Assembly: GCF_947387515.1 (NCBI RefSeq)
Contig: NZ_CANDOB010000004.1
Coordinates: forward strand, 1 to 64,000
From: Alkalihalobacillus sp. CinArs1
Lineage (GTDB): Bacteria > Bacillota > Bacilli > Bacillales > Guptibacillaceae
Direction of reading: 5' to 3'
DNA length: 64,000 nucleotides
Below the pieces are notes generated by a model, which saw only the letters and a program-made list of their open reading frames with translations, did not search any database and had not been told where the DNA came from. Positions within the stretch are counted from its first letter, which is position 1. Each line of letters opens with the position of its first letter. Positions 1 to 8,124 of the stretch are shown piece after piece. Made by a program: the position numbers and the translations under genes.

Positions 1-72
1 AGTGGCTAAACGCGGCGGACTGTAAATCCGCTCCCTCAGGGTTCGGCGGTTCGAATCCGTCCCCCTCCACCA
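1..72 (+). tRNA. tRNA-Tyr (GTA), 5' end cut by window edge
   Basis: The anticodon stem-loop reads GTA in a loop ctGTAaa. A long variable arm, a T-arm ttcgaatcc and an encoded CCA end (70-72) follow. The first bases of the acceptor and D arms lie outside the window. It heads a run of eight tRNAs whose order matches the end of B. subtilis trnD. Confidence 0.95.
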
Positions 73-79
73 TTTTGAT

Positions 80-153
80 AGGGGTATAGTTTAAAGGTAG
101 AACAGAGGTCTCCAAAACCTCCGGTGTGGGTTCGATTCCTACTACCCCTGCCA
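80..153 (+). tRNA. tRNA-Trp (CCA)
   Basis: A 74-nt cloverleaf with acceptor aggggta pairing tacccct, anticodon CCA in loop tctCCAaa, T-loop ttcgatt and encoded CCA. Confidence 0.96.
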
Positions 154-171
154 ATTAAGATTTAAAATAAT

Positions 172-248
172 GGCGATTGTGGCGAAGTGGTTAACGCACC
201 GGATTGTGGTTCCGGCATTCGTGGGTTCGATTCCCATCAGTCGCCCCA
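172..248 (+). tRNA. tRNA-His (GTG)
   Basis: The anticodon is GTG. The acceptor stem carries the extra G-1 at 172 pairing with C73 at 245, the histidine identity element, followed by an encoded CCA. Confidence 0.96.
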
Positions 249-254
249 TTATGT

Positions 255-329
255 TGGGCTATAGCCAAGCGGTAAGGCAACGGATTTTGATTCCGTCATG
301 CGCTGGTTCGAATCCAGCTAGCCCAGCCA
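255..329 (+). tRNA. tRNA-Gln (TTG)
   Basis: A 75-nt cloverleaf with acceptor tgggcta/tagccca, anticodon TTG in loop ttTTGat, T-loop ttcgaat and encoded CCA. Confidence 0.96.
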
Positions 330-337
330 TATTAGTT

Positions 338-412
338 GCGGAAGTAGTTCAGTGGTAGAACACCACCTTGCCAAGGTGGGGGTCGCGGGTTCGAATCCCG
401 TCTTCCGCTCCA
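338..412 (+). tRNA. tRNA-Gly (GCC)
   Basis: Acceptor gcggaag pairs with cttccgc. The anticodon is GCC (ttGCCaa), the T-loop ttcgaat, and CCA is encoded. Confidence 0.96.
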
Positions 413-422
413 TTTTTATAAC

Positions 423-497
423 GGCGGCATAGCCAAGTGGTAAGGCACGGGTCTGCAAAACCCTTACGCCCCGGTTCGAATCCGGGTGCCGCCTCCA
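423..497 (+). tRNA. tRNA-Cys (GCA)
   Basis: Acceptor ggcggca pairs with tgccgcc. The anticodon is GCA (ctGCAaa), and CCA is encoded. Confidence 0.96.
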
Positions 498-523
498 ATC
501 TTCATATTTTTTTAAAAAGTCCT

Positions 524-613
524 GCCGGAGTGGCGGAATTGGCAGACGCACAGGACTTAAAATCCTGCGGAGGGTGTACCTCCGTGCCGGTTCGAGCCCG
601 GCCTCCGGCACCA
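524..613 (+). tRNA. tRNA-Leu (TAA)
   Basis: A 90-nt class II tRNA with a long variable arm (ggagggtgtacctcc). The seven-base anticodon loop cttaaaa gives anticodon TAA. Acceptor gccggag pairs with ctccggc, and CCA is encoded. Confidence 0.95.
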
Positions 614-645
614 TTTACTTTCCGAAATTAAAAAATTGTCTTTAT

Positions 646-730
646 GCCGGTGTGGCGGAATTGGCAGACGCGCACGACTCAAAATCGTGTTCCGTGAGGA
701 GTGTCGGTTCGAACCCGACCACCGGTACCA
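646..730 (+). tRNA. tRNA-Leu (CAA)
   Basis: An 85-nt class II tRNA with loop ctcaaaa giving anticodon CAA, a long variable arm, and encoded CCA. It is the last tRNA before a terminator. The two adjacent Leu tRNAs form the end of the cluster. Confidence 0.95.
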
Positions 731-756
731 GTTACATATTTGATACTTAAACGTCA

Positions 757-786
757 GGATTTCTACAGTGTAGAAGTCTTTTTTTA
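757..786 (+). terminator. Terminator of the tRNA operon
   Basis: A stem of about 9 bp (758-766 with 770-778) is followed by a seven-T run. It lies 27 nt after the last tRNA. Confidence 0.85.
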
Positions 787-896
787 TTGTCTTAAACCTT
801 CGATAGAAACAACCACTTCTTCATAATGTCTCATCTTTCAGTGAAAACTAGAATGTGTGATAGCCGAGATCGACTTCATGAGAAGGAGGAGAGGGT

Positions 897-1526
897 GTGT
901 TGGATTATTCATTGTTATGGAAAGCTGTATTACTCGTTGTTGGAGGAACGTTCATCTTGCGGATTGCAGGACGAAAATCGATTAATCAGATGACGATCGC
1001 TCAGGTCGTTATTATGATTGGAATGGGTTCCTTGATCGTACAGCCGATTGCTGGGGAAAACGTGCTAGTAACGTTGGTAATTGCTTTAGTACTCGTACTT
1101 ACTCTGGTTTTAATCGAACTTGGAGAGCTGAAAGTCGACTGGATCGAAGGATTGGTTTCTGGGCGGTCTAAGATGGTTATTAAGGACGGTACATTGCAAG
1201 AGAAAGAACTAAAAAAGCTGAGGTTAACTGTTGATCAATTAGAAATGAAATTAAGACACTCTCAAATCTCCTCGATCGAAGACGTTCAGGAAGCTACAAT
1301 GGAAGCGAATGGCCAACTGGGTTATACACTAAAGCCTCACATGCAAGCAGCGACAAAAGGCGATGTCGATTCATTACGTCAGGATCTCATGGCGATTCAA
1401 CGGTTATTAGGTAGCAGTTTATCCAATTCAGCGACAACGACAGGCCCAATGAATTCTAAATTGTTTTCTGAAGTTGAGGCATCGATGTCCTCTTCTCCGA
1501 ATGATGAACACAATAACTTACAATGA
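897..1526 (+). CDS. DUF421 (YetF-family) membrane protein
   Basis: A 209-residue protein of the DUF421 / YetF family, which has several paralogues in Bacillus and no settled biochemical role. The first 85 residues hold about three membrane segments, including the family-typical run LRIAGRKSINQMT after the first helix. The rest is soluble, first the DUF421 domain (GRSKMVIKDGTL, then the LEMKLRHSQI region) and then a low-complexity Ser/Thr tail. An AAGGAGGAG site stands just upstream of the GTG at 897, and the next codon TTG (900) could also start. It sits alone between the tRNA terminator and the FrnE-like gene. Confidence 0.85.
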   Translation: MLDYSLLWKAVLLVVGGTFILRIAGRKSINQMTIAQVVIMIGMGSLIVQPIAGENVLVTLVIALVLVLTLVLIELGELKVDWIEGLVSGRSKMVIKDGTLQEKELKKLRLTVDQLEMKLRHSQISSIEDVQEATMEANGQLGYTLKPHMQAATKGDVDSLRQDLMAIQRLLGSSLSNSATTTGPMNSKLFSEVEASMSSSPNDEHNNLQ

Positions 1527-1556
1527 GCGTAACATTATCGCTGTATATGCGAAAAA

Positions 1557-1565
1557 TGGTACACT
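1557..1565 (+). promoter_or_regulatory. Possible extended -10 promoter of the FrnE-like gene
   Basis: TG-G-TACACT at 1557-1565 lies about 36 nt before the ATG at 1601. No good -35 box is visible. Confidence 0.35.
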
Positions 1566-1600
1566 GACTGTAAATCGTTTACTATGAAAGAGTGATAATC

Positions 1601-2299
1601 ATGAAAATAGAAATATGGTCTGATTTTGTATGTCCTTTTTGCTATATAGGAAAAAGACGCTTAGAAACCGCGCTACAATCCTTTCCACAACGTGACGAGG
1701 TTACGGTCGCTTATAGAAGCTTTGAACTTGATCCGAACGCAGAGAAAGCAACTGGAAAAGGCAAAGCTGAGCTTTTAGCGAGTAAGTATAATGTCAGCCT
1801 TGAACAGGCTGAAGGTATGTGTGAGAACATGAGGCAACAAGCAGAAAACGAAGGCTTAACGTTTGATTTTAAGAATATGAAGCCTACTAATTCTTTTGAT
1901 TCTCACCGACTGCTTCAGTTTGCTGCAAAACACGATTTAATGGAAAAGATGGCAGAAAGACTTTTCTATGCCTACTTTACTGAAACGGAAGACATCTCTG
2001 ATCTTGACACGCTTTGTAACCTAGCTGAAGAGGTAGGACTTGATAGGGCAGAAGTGAATGATGTCCTTAGTAGTGAAGAGTTTTCAAAAGAAGTACGCTT
2101 TGATGAGTCTCTTGGCAGCCAATTAGGCATTCAAGGCGTTCCATTCTACGTCTTTAATGAAAAGTATGCTGTTTCAGGGGCCCAGCCTCCAGAGATGTTC
2201 CAACAGGCGTTAAACAAAGCCTGGGAAGAGGATAAGCAGCTTCAGGTAATCACCAGTGAAGGTGACGCTTGTGGTACTGATTCATGTGACATCAAGTAA
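1601..2299 (+). CDS. FrnE-like DsbA-family thiol oxidoreductase
   Basis: A cytosolic thioredoxin-fold protein of the DsbA/FrnE family, expected to catalyse dithiol-disulfide exchange. The active-site CPFC is near residue 12 (SDFVCPFCYIGKRR), and the helical DsbA insertion and the cis-Pro loop (IQGVPFYVF) follow. The C-terminus ends in a second pair spaced CX4C (CGTDSC). In Deinococcus FrnE such a C-terminal CX4C takes part in redox chemistry, so the pair may be functional here (inference). The ATG at 1601 is preferred to the GTG at 1592 because AAAGAGTG lies at normal spacing before it. No signal peptide is visible. The gene ends at a strong bidirectional terminator. Confidence 0.92.
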   Translation: MKIEIWSDFVCPFCYIGKRRLETALQSFPQRDEVTVAYRSFELDPNAEKATGKGKAELLASKYNVSLEQAEGMCENMRQQAENEGLTFDFKNMKPTNSFDSHRLLQFAAKHDLMEKMAERLFYAYFTETEDISDLDTLCNLAEEVGLDRAEVNDVLSSEEFSKEVRFDESLGSQLGIQGVPFYVFNEKYAVSGAQPPEMFQQALNKAWEEDKQLQVITSEGDACGTDSCDIK

Positions 2300-2310
2300 A
2301 CAAATAAAAA

Positions 2311-2343
2311 GGCTCTCTTACAGTTGTAAGAGAGCTTTTTGTT
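2311..2343. terminator. Bidirectional terminator
   Basis: A 12-bp stem GGCTCTCTTACA / TGTAAGAGAGCT has T-runs on both strands. It sits between the convergent genes ending at 2299 (+) and 2342 (-). Confidence 0.9.
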
Positions 2344-2563
2344 ATTCTTCCGTCTTTTCTTCTTTAATCGTCTTGTATGCAGTATCCAGGTTTCGAATTC
2401 TACGAACGATCTCAGAATTTTTGTTAAGATTGTCGTAAATCATAGACGACACAACTGACCGGTAGTAGCTGTTCATCGCTTCTTGCTTTGAGAACACATC
2501 ATCGTTTTTCTTTATGTACTGTCTAAAGTTTTCTTCAAAGAATGGTATTGAAAAAGGTTCCAT
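2342..2563 (-). CDS. Small hypothetical protein (73 aa)
   Basis: I do not recognise this 73-residue protein. It is hydrophilic and helix-prone, with no membrane segment and no Cys. It opens MEPFSIPFFEENFRQY and has a charged tail (KTIKEEKTEE). Reality is supported by a good ribosome site (AAAGGA, 8 nt before the ATG), by ending exactly at a bidirectional terminator, and by low overlap with other reading frames of interest. It could be a regulator or a spore-related small protein; nothing decides this. Confidence 0.6.
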   Translation of the reverse strand: MEPFSIPFFEENFRQYIKKNDDVFSKQEAMNSYYRSVVSSMIYDNLNKNSEIVRRIRNLDTAYKTIKEEKTEE

Positions 2564-2669
2564 ATGCTCATTCCTTTCACATTGGTTTCAGTCACTATCA
2601 TACACTTGTAGATTCTATATTGAAATATTGTAAAGCAAATCTAAAGAAAATTAAAATTACCTATTGTTT

Positions 2670-2678
2670 TGCTATTAT
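2670..2678 (+). promoter_or_regulatory. Extended -10 promoter for a putative small RNA
   Basis: TG-C-TATTAT at 2670-2678 is a near-consensus extended -10. It predicts a start near 2685 in a region with no credible + strand gene. Confidence 0.5.
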
Positions 2679-2684
2679 ACTTTG

Positions 2685-2788
2685 TGTTATTCTAACTACA
2701 TCAGCGAGGTTTGTAGAAAAACCTCGAATTTTCACCATTTACCCAACGCAGTGTTTCGTTATGATTAACGAAGCGTTGCGTTTTTTTA
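2685..2788 (+). ncRNA. Putative orphan small RNA (~105 nt)
   Basis: Between a minus-strand gene starting at 2563 and the end of another at 2807, the + strand has an extended -10 box (2670-2678), a hairpin CGAGGTTT/AAACCTCG (2705-2726), a single-stranded stretch with ACCATTTACCC, and a strong terminator hairpin (2745-2782) with a seven-T run. Neither neighbour can use this terminator, so an independent transcript is the simplest explanation. The frame running through it (2542-2829) has no ribosome site and an atypical composition. No known RNA family was recognised. Confidence 0.5.
2745..2788 (+). terminator. Orphan intrinsic terminator
   Basis: A stem of about 17 bp (AACGCAGTGTTTCGTTA against TAACGAAGCGTTGCGTT, with GU pairs) is followed by seven T on the + strand only. 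Confidence 0.8.
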
Positions 2789-2806
2789 TGTTTGCTCTAC
2801 TATCGT

Positions 2807-3475
2807 TCAGTTTGCTAATCCGTAATTAAAGTCTCCGCCATGAATCTGATTAAACATTTCCCCAGAAGCTTGTAAAAGTTTATTTGCCTCCTCATTAGAG
2901 AGGGAAGGTTGAATATAATATAGCTGTATAGCATTTGTAGTTTCCTCAGTAACAGCAGTACGCTCTGAGTCCACAATCGGACTTCCGAATGGCCCTTTTT
3001 CGTCTAGAGAGACTAGCTTGTTAGTGAAGTTCACTTCTCGACCATTCAATCCTTGATACGTTGTAGACTCATCGCCAAGAAGGATGGTGATCGATCCTTC
3101 TACCTTATCTAGATCATAGATACCGATCGGAATCTTATACTGCAATGAGAGAAGGTTGTTTATATCTGCAGCAGAATGAATCCTAGGAAGGTCAGAACCT
3201 TTCTTAAGCCTTCTTAATAATGCTTCTGACGAAGGGCGATAGCGTGAAGGATCGGTTCCGAGCTTTTTAAATACTGTTCGCCATTCTTTAACTGGTTGAA
3301 AAGATGTGATCTCTGCATCTTCTAGATCCATCATCATAGTTTCAAGGTAGAACTGATATCTTCCGCGCACCATTTGCGGCGAGTTTTCAACCACGATATC
3401 ATGATAAGTGATCCATCCAATCTTAAAGTCAGGAAGTATTTCGGTAATAGATGTTGAGAGAGAAATGTTAGTCAT
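2807..3475 (-). CDS. B3/4 domain protein
   Basis: A 222-residue protein with a B3/B4 domain like that of the phenylalanyl-tRNA synthetase beta subunit (COG3382 type). Free-standing members are common in Bacilli, and a role in tRNA editing or tRNA binding has been suggested but not settled. Family-like stretches are KKLGTDPSRYRPSSEALLRR near residue 70, the IPIGIYDLDK region and a C-terminal LYYIQPSLS segment. The ATG at 3475 is preceded by AAGGAGAA. It is divergent from the ATPase gene at 3556, so the 80 bp between them must hold both promoters. Confidence 0.85.
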   Translation of the reverse strand: MTNISLSTSITEILPDFKIGWITYHDIVVENSPQMVRGRYQFYLETMMMDLEDAEITSFQPVKEWRTVFKKLGTDPSRYRPSSEALLRRLKKGSDLPRIHSAADINNLLSLQYKIPIGIYDLDKVEGSITILLGDESTTYQGLNGREVNFTNKLVSLDEKGPFGSPIVDSERTAVTEETTNAIQLYYIQPSLSNEEANKLLQASGEMFNQIHGGDFNYGLAN

Positions 3476-3555
3476 GTTACCGTTCTCCTTAATGTTTATT
3501 TCCGTTCATTTTATCATAAGCGACTACTAGAAGCTCAAAAGGAGGCTCACCTCAT

Positions 3556-5256
3556 ATGAAGAATTTGATCGATCATTTACAACGTATAGATGGAAAAAGT
3601 TATAAAGCTTATAAAGATATAAGAGGGAGCTATGATTTCGAGAATTACACTCTTTCGATCGATTATGTACAAGGAGATCCATTCGCAAGCCCATCTAGAA
3701 TAAGAGCTATCATTCCTCGTAACAAAGCTAAGGTGAAGACTGAGTGGTTTGATGGTGACCAAAGGCGGATCAGGTTAGAGGATTTTATCGCAAGGAAGGT
3801 AGCGAAGTCCATTTATAAACACAAAGGAAATATCAAGGGTTCCGGTAAGAGTGGTACCTTTATCATTGATGCTCCTAAACAAAAAGTATTAGAACGTACA
3901 GCCGTGTCAGTAACAAAAACCGACATCACGATCTGTTTATCAGTGGGCTTACCAGCACAAGGTAGACGTGTGCTTGGTAGACAAGCCCAGCAAATGTTAA
4001 CGACCTATTTACGAGAGATTCTAAAAGCATCTATTTTTTCTCTAAATGAGGGTGAGGTAATTGAAGCCATTCATTTAGCGGATCAACAAGAAACGATTAG
4101 AATGTTCTTAAAAGATAGAGGGTACGTAGCGTTTATCGCGAACGGTGCCATACTGCCTCGAGAGAGTGGTATTAGCGATCGGCCGTTACAGAATAAAGCT
4201 GTTCCATTCAAGTCTCCGTCTAGCAAAGAAGTCTCGATCTCGATCCCCCATAAAGAAGAACCGATAAAAGGGATGGCGATCGAGAAAGGGATATCCCTCA
4301 TAGTAGGGGGCGGGTATCATGGCAAAAGTACCCTCTTGCATGCACTCGAGCACGGCGTTTATGATCATATTGCAGGTGATGGAAGAGAGTATGTGATCAC
4401 TGATGAACTAGCTATGAAAATTCGATCTGAAGATGGAAGAAAGGTGACAGGGGTAAATATCTCACCGTTTATTGAGAATTTACCTTTTGGGAAAGATACT
4501 CGTTCCTTCACAACAGAAAATGCTAGTGGAAGTACATCTCAGGCAGCTAATATAATAGAAGCAGTTGAGGCAGGCTGTCATGCACTGTTGATCGACGAAG
4601 ATACAAGTGCAACGAATTTTATGATTCGAGATGTTCGGATGCAGCAACTCGTCTCAAAAGACAAAGAGCCGATCACACCTTTTATTGACCGTGTACAACA
4701 ACTATATAACCAACATAGTGTTTCAACAGTACTCGTCATGGGAGGGTCAGGCGATTATTTCGATGTAGCCGATACGGTTATTTTGATGGAGAATTACCTT
4801 CCATATGATGTAACGAATGAGGCTAAAAGGATTTCAGCCGAGTCTACTACAGCTCGAAATAAAGAAGGTGGCGAGCTTTTCGGAGAGGTAGACCGTCGCC
4901 TTCCTCATAAATCTAGTTTAAATAGTCAAAAAGGGAAAAAGGCGAAGGTTTCTGCGAAAGGACTTCACCACATTCTATATGGCAATACTGATATTTCACT
5001 CCTTCAAGTCGAGCAGCTGATCGATCCGAGTCAGACGCGATTAGCTGCGGAAATTCTTCATTTTCTTGAAAGGAAGAACAAACTTGGAGACGTATCCGTG
5101 TCGGAGCTTTTGGATGCAGTTGAAAAACAAATGAATGATGAGGGAATCGGATCATTCTCTATGTTTGCCAATCAACATCCAGGTGATCTCGCTCGTATTA
5201 GAAGAACAGAGTTGGCAGCAGTATTAAATCGACTTAGAACATTGAAGATCGTCTAA
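3556..5256 (+). CDS. ABC-class predicted ATPase (COG3044 type)
   Basis: A 566-residue cytosolic P-loop protein of the 'predicted ATPase of the ABC class' family, whose function is unknown. An N-terminal domain of about 230 residues precedes the Walker A GGGYHGKST (near residue 253). The ABC-like motif region (FTTENASGSTSQA) and a Walker B-like LLIDEDTSATNF follow. It is a single polypeptide with no membrane segment, so it is not a transporter subunit. AAGGAGG stands 10 nt before the ATG. The gene is 35 bp upstream of queG in the same direction and may be co-transcribed. Confidence 0.85.
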   Translation: MKNLIDHLQRIDGKSYKAYKDIRGSYDFENYTLSIDYVQGDPFASPSRIRAIIPRNKAKVKTEWFDGDQRRIRLEDFIARKVAKSIYKHKGNIKGSGKSGTFIIDAPKQKVLERTAVSVTKTDITICLSVGLPAQGRRVLGRQAQQMLTTYLREILKASIFSLNEGEVIEAIHLADQQETIRMFLKDRGYVAFIANGAILPRESGISDRPLQNKAVPFKSPSSKEVSISIPHKEEPIKGMAIEKGISLIVGGGYHGKSTLLHALEHGVYDHIAGDGREYVITDELAMKIRSEDGRKVTGVNISPFIENLPFGKDTRSFTTENASGSTSQAANIIEAVEAGCHALLIDEDTSATNFMIRDVRMQQLVSKDKEPITPFIDRVQQLYNQHSVSTVLVMGGSGDYFDVADTVILMENYLPYDVTNEAKRISAESTTARNKEGGELFGEVDRRLPHKSSLNSQKGKKAKVSAKGLHHILYGNTDISLLQVEQLIDPSQTRLAAEILHFLERKNKLGDVSVSELLDAVEKQMNDEGIGSFSMFANQHPGDLARIRRTELAAVLNRLRTLKIV

Positions 5257-5291
5257 TAACATTAATTTTCATGAAGAAGGGAGGGAGTAAA

Positions 5292-6431
5292 GTGACAAAC
5301 GCCCAGTTAAAGGAAGAGATCGTTGCATACAGTAAATCAATCGGAATCGATAAGATAGGTTTTGCTGCAGCTGATCCTTTCAAATCGCTCAAAGAGCGGT
5401 TGAAGCAACAGCAGCAGTTAGGTTATCAATCAGGGTTTGAAGAACCTGATATTGAGAAACGAACGGAGCCTGAGCTCTTGTTACGTGGCGCGACTACGAT
5501 CGTTTCGATCGCCATTGCATACCCATCAAAAATGAAGGATAGTCCAAGAAGTAAAAGAGGCGAACGGAGAGGTCTATTTTGTAGAGCGTCGTGGGGCGTC
5601 GATTATCATCACGTGTTAAGAGAAAAGCTCTCCCTTCTTGAATCATTTATAAAATCGAAAGTTCCAACTGCTCAAACAAGCTCAATGGTTGATACAGGCG
5701 AATTATCTGATCGAGCAGTAGCCGAACGAGCTGGACTTGGATTTACTGGGAAGAATACGATGCTGATTACGGAAGAGTTCGGTTCTTGGGTCTATCTTGG
5801 TGAGATGATCACAGATGTCTTTATAGAGCCGGATGAACCAGTGGAAGAAGGTTGTGGAGATTGTAATATTTGTGTAGATGCTTGTCCAACTGGAGCACTA
5901 GTTGAAGGTGGTCAGCTAAACGCAAGTAAATGCATTGCTTTCTTAACTCAAACTAAAGGTTTCCTTCCTGATGAGTATCGCTCAAAGTTAGGCAACAGAC
6001 TTTATGGATGTGATACATGTCAGCTGGTGTGTCCCAAAAACAAGGGGATCGACTTTCACCATCATCCTGAACTTGAACCAGATCCAGAAGTGGTGAAACC
6101 AAAGTTGATTCCACTGCTTACGATGAGTAATAGAGAATTTAAAGAGAAGTTTGGAAAAGCGGCTGGTTCATGGCGAGGGAAGAAGCCAATTCAACGAAAC
6201 GCCATTCTTGCTCTAGCGCATTACAAAGACGAAGCAGCGGTGGATACACTGATCGATTTGATGAGAAATGACCCACGACCTGTCATTAGAGGGACATCCG
6301 CTTGGGCCCTCGGAAAGATCGGTGGAAACAAGGCGTATGATGCCCTAATAAATGAGCAAATGAAAGAAAAAGACCAGGAAGCGGCAGATGAGATTGAAAA
6401 AGGGCTGTCTATGCTTCAAAATAAGTCTTAA
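5292..6431 (+). CDS. queG: Epoxyqueuosine reductase QueG
   Basis: A cobalamin- and iron-sulfur-dependent enzyme that reduces epoxyqueuosine to queuosine in the tRNA wobble position (B. subtilis YhbA). The sequence shows the cobalamin domain with the catalytic-Asp region (MVDTGELSDRAVAERAGLG) and two [4Fe-4S] clusters (CGDCNICVDACPTGA and CDTCQLVCPKNKG). A C-terminal HEAT-like repeat (RNAILALAHYKDEAAVDTLI) binds tRNA. I use the GTG at 5292, which has AAGGGAGGGAG at proper spacing. An ATG at 5271 would place that site inside the gene. It starts the same run (queG, ogt-type gene, yhbB, trmL) seen in B. subtilis as yhbA-yhbB-cspR. Confidence 0.95.
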   Translation: MTNAQLKEEIVAYSKSIGIDKIGFAAADPFKSLKERLKQQQQLGYQSGFEEPDIEKRTEPELLLRGATTIVSIAIAYPSKMKDSPRSKRGERRGLFCRASWGVDYHHVLREKLSLLESFIKSKVPTAQTSSMVDTGELSDRAVAERAGLGFTGKNTMLITEEFGSWVYLGEMITDVFIEPDEPVEEGCGDCNICVDACPTGALVEGGQLNASKCIAFLTQTKGFLPDEYRSKLGNRLYGCDTCQLVCPKNKGIDFHHHPELEPDPEVVKPKLIPLLTMSNREFKEKFGKAAGSWRGKKPIQRNAILALAHYKDEAAVDTLIDLMRNDPRPVIRGTSAWALGKIGGNKAYDALINEQMKEKDQEAADEIEKGLSMLQNKS

Positions 6432-6498
6432 TGGTATTGGTCAAATAATATAATGTCTTGTAAGATAATGAAAAATGTTGAATAAAAGAAGGGATAGC

Positions 6499-7038
6499 AT
6501 GGAGAAACAAGTGATCAGTTATGGGGAGTTCCAATCACCGATTGGAACGCTGACATTATTTGCGGGTTCTGAAGGAGTTTACAGACTTGATTTCGGATTT
6601 GCTGAGGATATGCTACCCGCGGCTGAAGCATGGTTTAAGAAAAATCATGTAAAACCAGATTTCGTTATGAATTACGAAATCATCGACCCGATTATTGTTC
6701 AATTAGAAGAGTTTTTTAGCGGAAAAAGAAGGATGTTTGATTTAAAACTGAATTTGATTGGAACACCTTTTCAAAAGAAAGTATGGAATAGTCTTAGTAC
6801 GATTCCATACGGTGAGACCCGCTCATATAAAGACGTTGCTGTTGATATTTCTGCTCCTCGAGCAGTACGTGCGATCGGTTCTGCCAACAACCGGAATCCA
6901 CTTCCGATCATTATTCCTTGTCATCGTGTGATTGGAAGCAATGGTGCTCTTGTTGGATACGGTGGAGGAATGGATAAGAAGGAATACTTGCTGTCACTCG
7001 AACAGCAGACCGCAATTCAAACAGCAGTAACTTCATAA
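6499..7038 (+). CDS. ogt: Methylated-DNA-protein-cysteine methyltransferase
   Basis: A suicide repair enzyme that removes alkyl groups from O6 of guanine and O4 of thymine in DNA. The signature PCHRVIG holds the acceptor cysteine, and an upstream helix-turn-helix (PYGETRSYKDVAVDI, then RAVRAIGSANNRNP) contacts DNA. The length (179 aa) fits the Ogt type without an AdaA domain. The start is set at the ATG at 6499, preceded by AGAAGGGA. The in-frame ATG at 6475 has no ribosome site. The gene ends at its own terminator. The symbol is by family; I cannot tell Ogt from AdaB by context. Confidence 0.9.
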   Translation: MEKQVISYGEFQSPIGTLTLFAGSEGVYRLDFGFAEDMLPAAEAWFKKNHVKPDFVMNYEIIDPIIVQLEEFFSGKRRMFDLKLNLIGTPFQKKVWNSLSTIPYGETRSYKDVAVDISAPRAVRAIGSANNRNPLPIIIPCHRVIGSNGALVGYGGGMDKKEYLLSLEQQTAIQTAVTS

Positions 7039-7046
7039 GTATTATC

Positions 7047-7084
7047 GAGCTCGGAGTTCATAGACGAACTTCCGAGCTTTTTTG
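7047..7084 (+). terminator. Terminator after the methyltransferase
   Basis: AGCTCGGAGTTC pairs with GAACTTCCGAGCT across a short loop, followed by seven T. Confidence 0.9.
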
Positions 7085-7165
7085 TTCTATTCAACGTTTC
7101 ACCCTGCACTAAGTGGTATGTGTAACCATTCACCAACATAAAGTGCGAAGAGGGGGGAACGCAAA

Positions 7166-8059
7166 ATGGGTTGGGAAGAGCAGCTTAAACCCTTTTGGGA
7201 AGAACAAGCGTCATACTTAATGAACGGATCGCTATCCTTTAGAAGCAATGGAAAACGTCCAGCTACGGAAGAAGAAGCTGTTAACAGGTTTATTAAGAAA
7301 TGCAACGCTCGAGAAGCTACAGTTGTGAGAGTACTGAATAAAGGTGTACTCCTCGGCAAAAAGAAGTTATCCAAAACTCGAATCTTTGATTACTATCTTC
7401 ACCAGCAATTTGTGATCAAGCATGGTAAGAAGATGTATCAAGAAGAGCGTTTTGAAAAAAGGCTTGCAGAGTTAATCGATGGAGAGCTAGTCCATGATCG
7501 TTCCGTTGAGCAAGAAGGTGTACACTGTGATAATCCTGTTCGGGCAGGCAGGGGAGATGAAAGGTTGAAGGGATCGTATTATGATCGCTTATCTGCTGTG
7601 AAATATGCTGAAAACTGGTGGGATGATTATAATCCTGCTTATCCAATATTTGATGGAGACTGTACGAACTATGTCTCTCAATGTATCCATGCAGGTAAAG
7701 CACCTATGAGGGGTTATCCTGATCGAACGAGAGGATGGTGGGTGCGGAAAAACAGCTGGAGCTATTCGTGGTCAGTCGCTCATGCATTACGGTGGTATCT
7801 TAGTGGTTCAAAGAGTGGGCTTAAAGCAAGAGAAGTCTATCAGCCTGATGATTTAGTACCGGGCGATGTGATCAGCTATGATTTTACTGGAGATGGGAAC
7901 TGGCAACATACGACGATTGTGGTCGATCAAGATGGAAAAGGGCAGCCGCTTGTAAATGGGCATAATACGAACTGTAGAATGCGTTATTGGGATTATGAAG
8001 ACTCAACGGCATGGACACCGAATATCCAGTATAAATTTTTTCATATTGAAGATGAATAG
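7166..8059 (+). CDS. yhbB: Amidase-domain protein (YhbB-like)
   Basis: A 297-residue protein whose C-terminal half is the 'putative amidase' domain (Amidase_6, a papain/NlpC-like fold). The likely nucleophile is Cys in GDCTNYVSQC (near residue 172), with His in NWQHTTIVVD and the distal NGHNTNC. The domain is usually linked to cell-wall peptide or spore substrates. The N-terminal 150 residues are basic and not recognised, and no signal peptide is visible, so activity inside the mother cell or on a spore structure is possible (inference). The ATG at 7166 has a GGGGGGA-like site. The position between queG and trmL matches B. subtilis yhbB. Confidence 0.85.
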   Translation: MGWEEQLKPFWEEQASYLMNGSLSFRSNGKRPATEEEAVNRFIKKCNAREATVVRVLNKGVLLGKKKLSKTRIFDYYLHQQFVIKHGKKMYQEERFEKRLAELIDGELVHDRSVEQEGVHCDNPVRAGRGDERLKGSYYDRLSAVKYAENWWDDYNPAYPIFDGDCTNYVSQCIHAGKAPMRGYPDRTRGWWVRKNSWSYSWSVAHALRWYLSGSKSGLKAREVYQPDDLVPGDVISYDFTGDGNWQHTTIVVDQDGKGQPLVNGHNTNCRMRYWDYEDSTAWTPNIQYKFFHIEDE

Positions 8060-8085
8060 CATATTCTTTCTCTCCGTGGAAAACA

Positions 8086-8094
8086 TGCTATAAT
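8086..8094 (+). promoter_or_regulatory. Extended -10 promoter of trmL
   Basis: A perfect TG-C-TATAAT at 8086-8094 predicts a start near 8101, 24 nt before the ATG. A weak TTTCT -35 lies 17 nt upstream. Confidence 0.6.
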
Positions 8095-8124
8095 AGATAT
8101 GTTTTGAAGCGGAGGTGAATCATT

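Noticed and set aside
170-631. Open frames across the tRNA run on both strands
   Set aside because: They read tRNA sequence and have no ribosome sites; the repeats of tRNA arms explain the open frames.
2542-2829. 95-codon frame on the + strand
   Set aside because: No ribosome site, overlaps the start of a supported minus-strand gene and the 3' end of another, and passes through a terminator hairpin.
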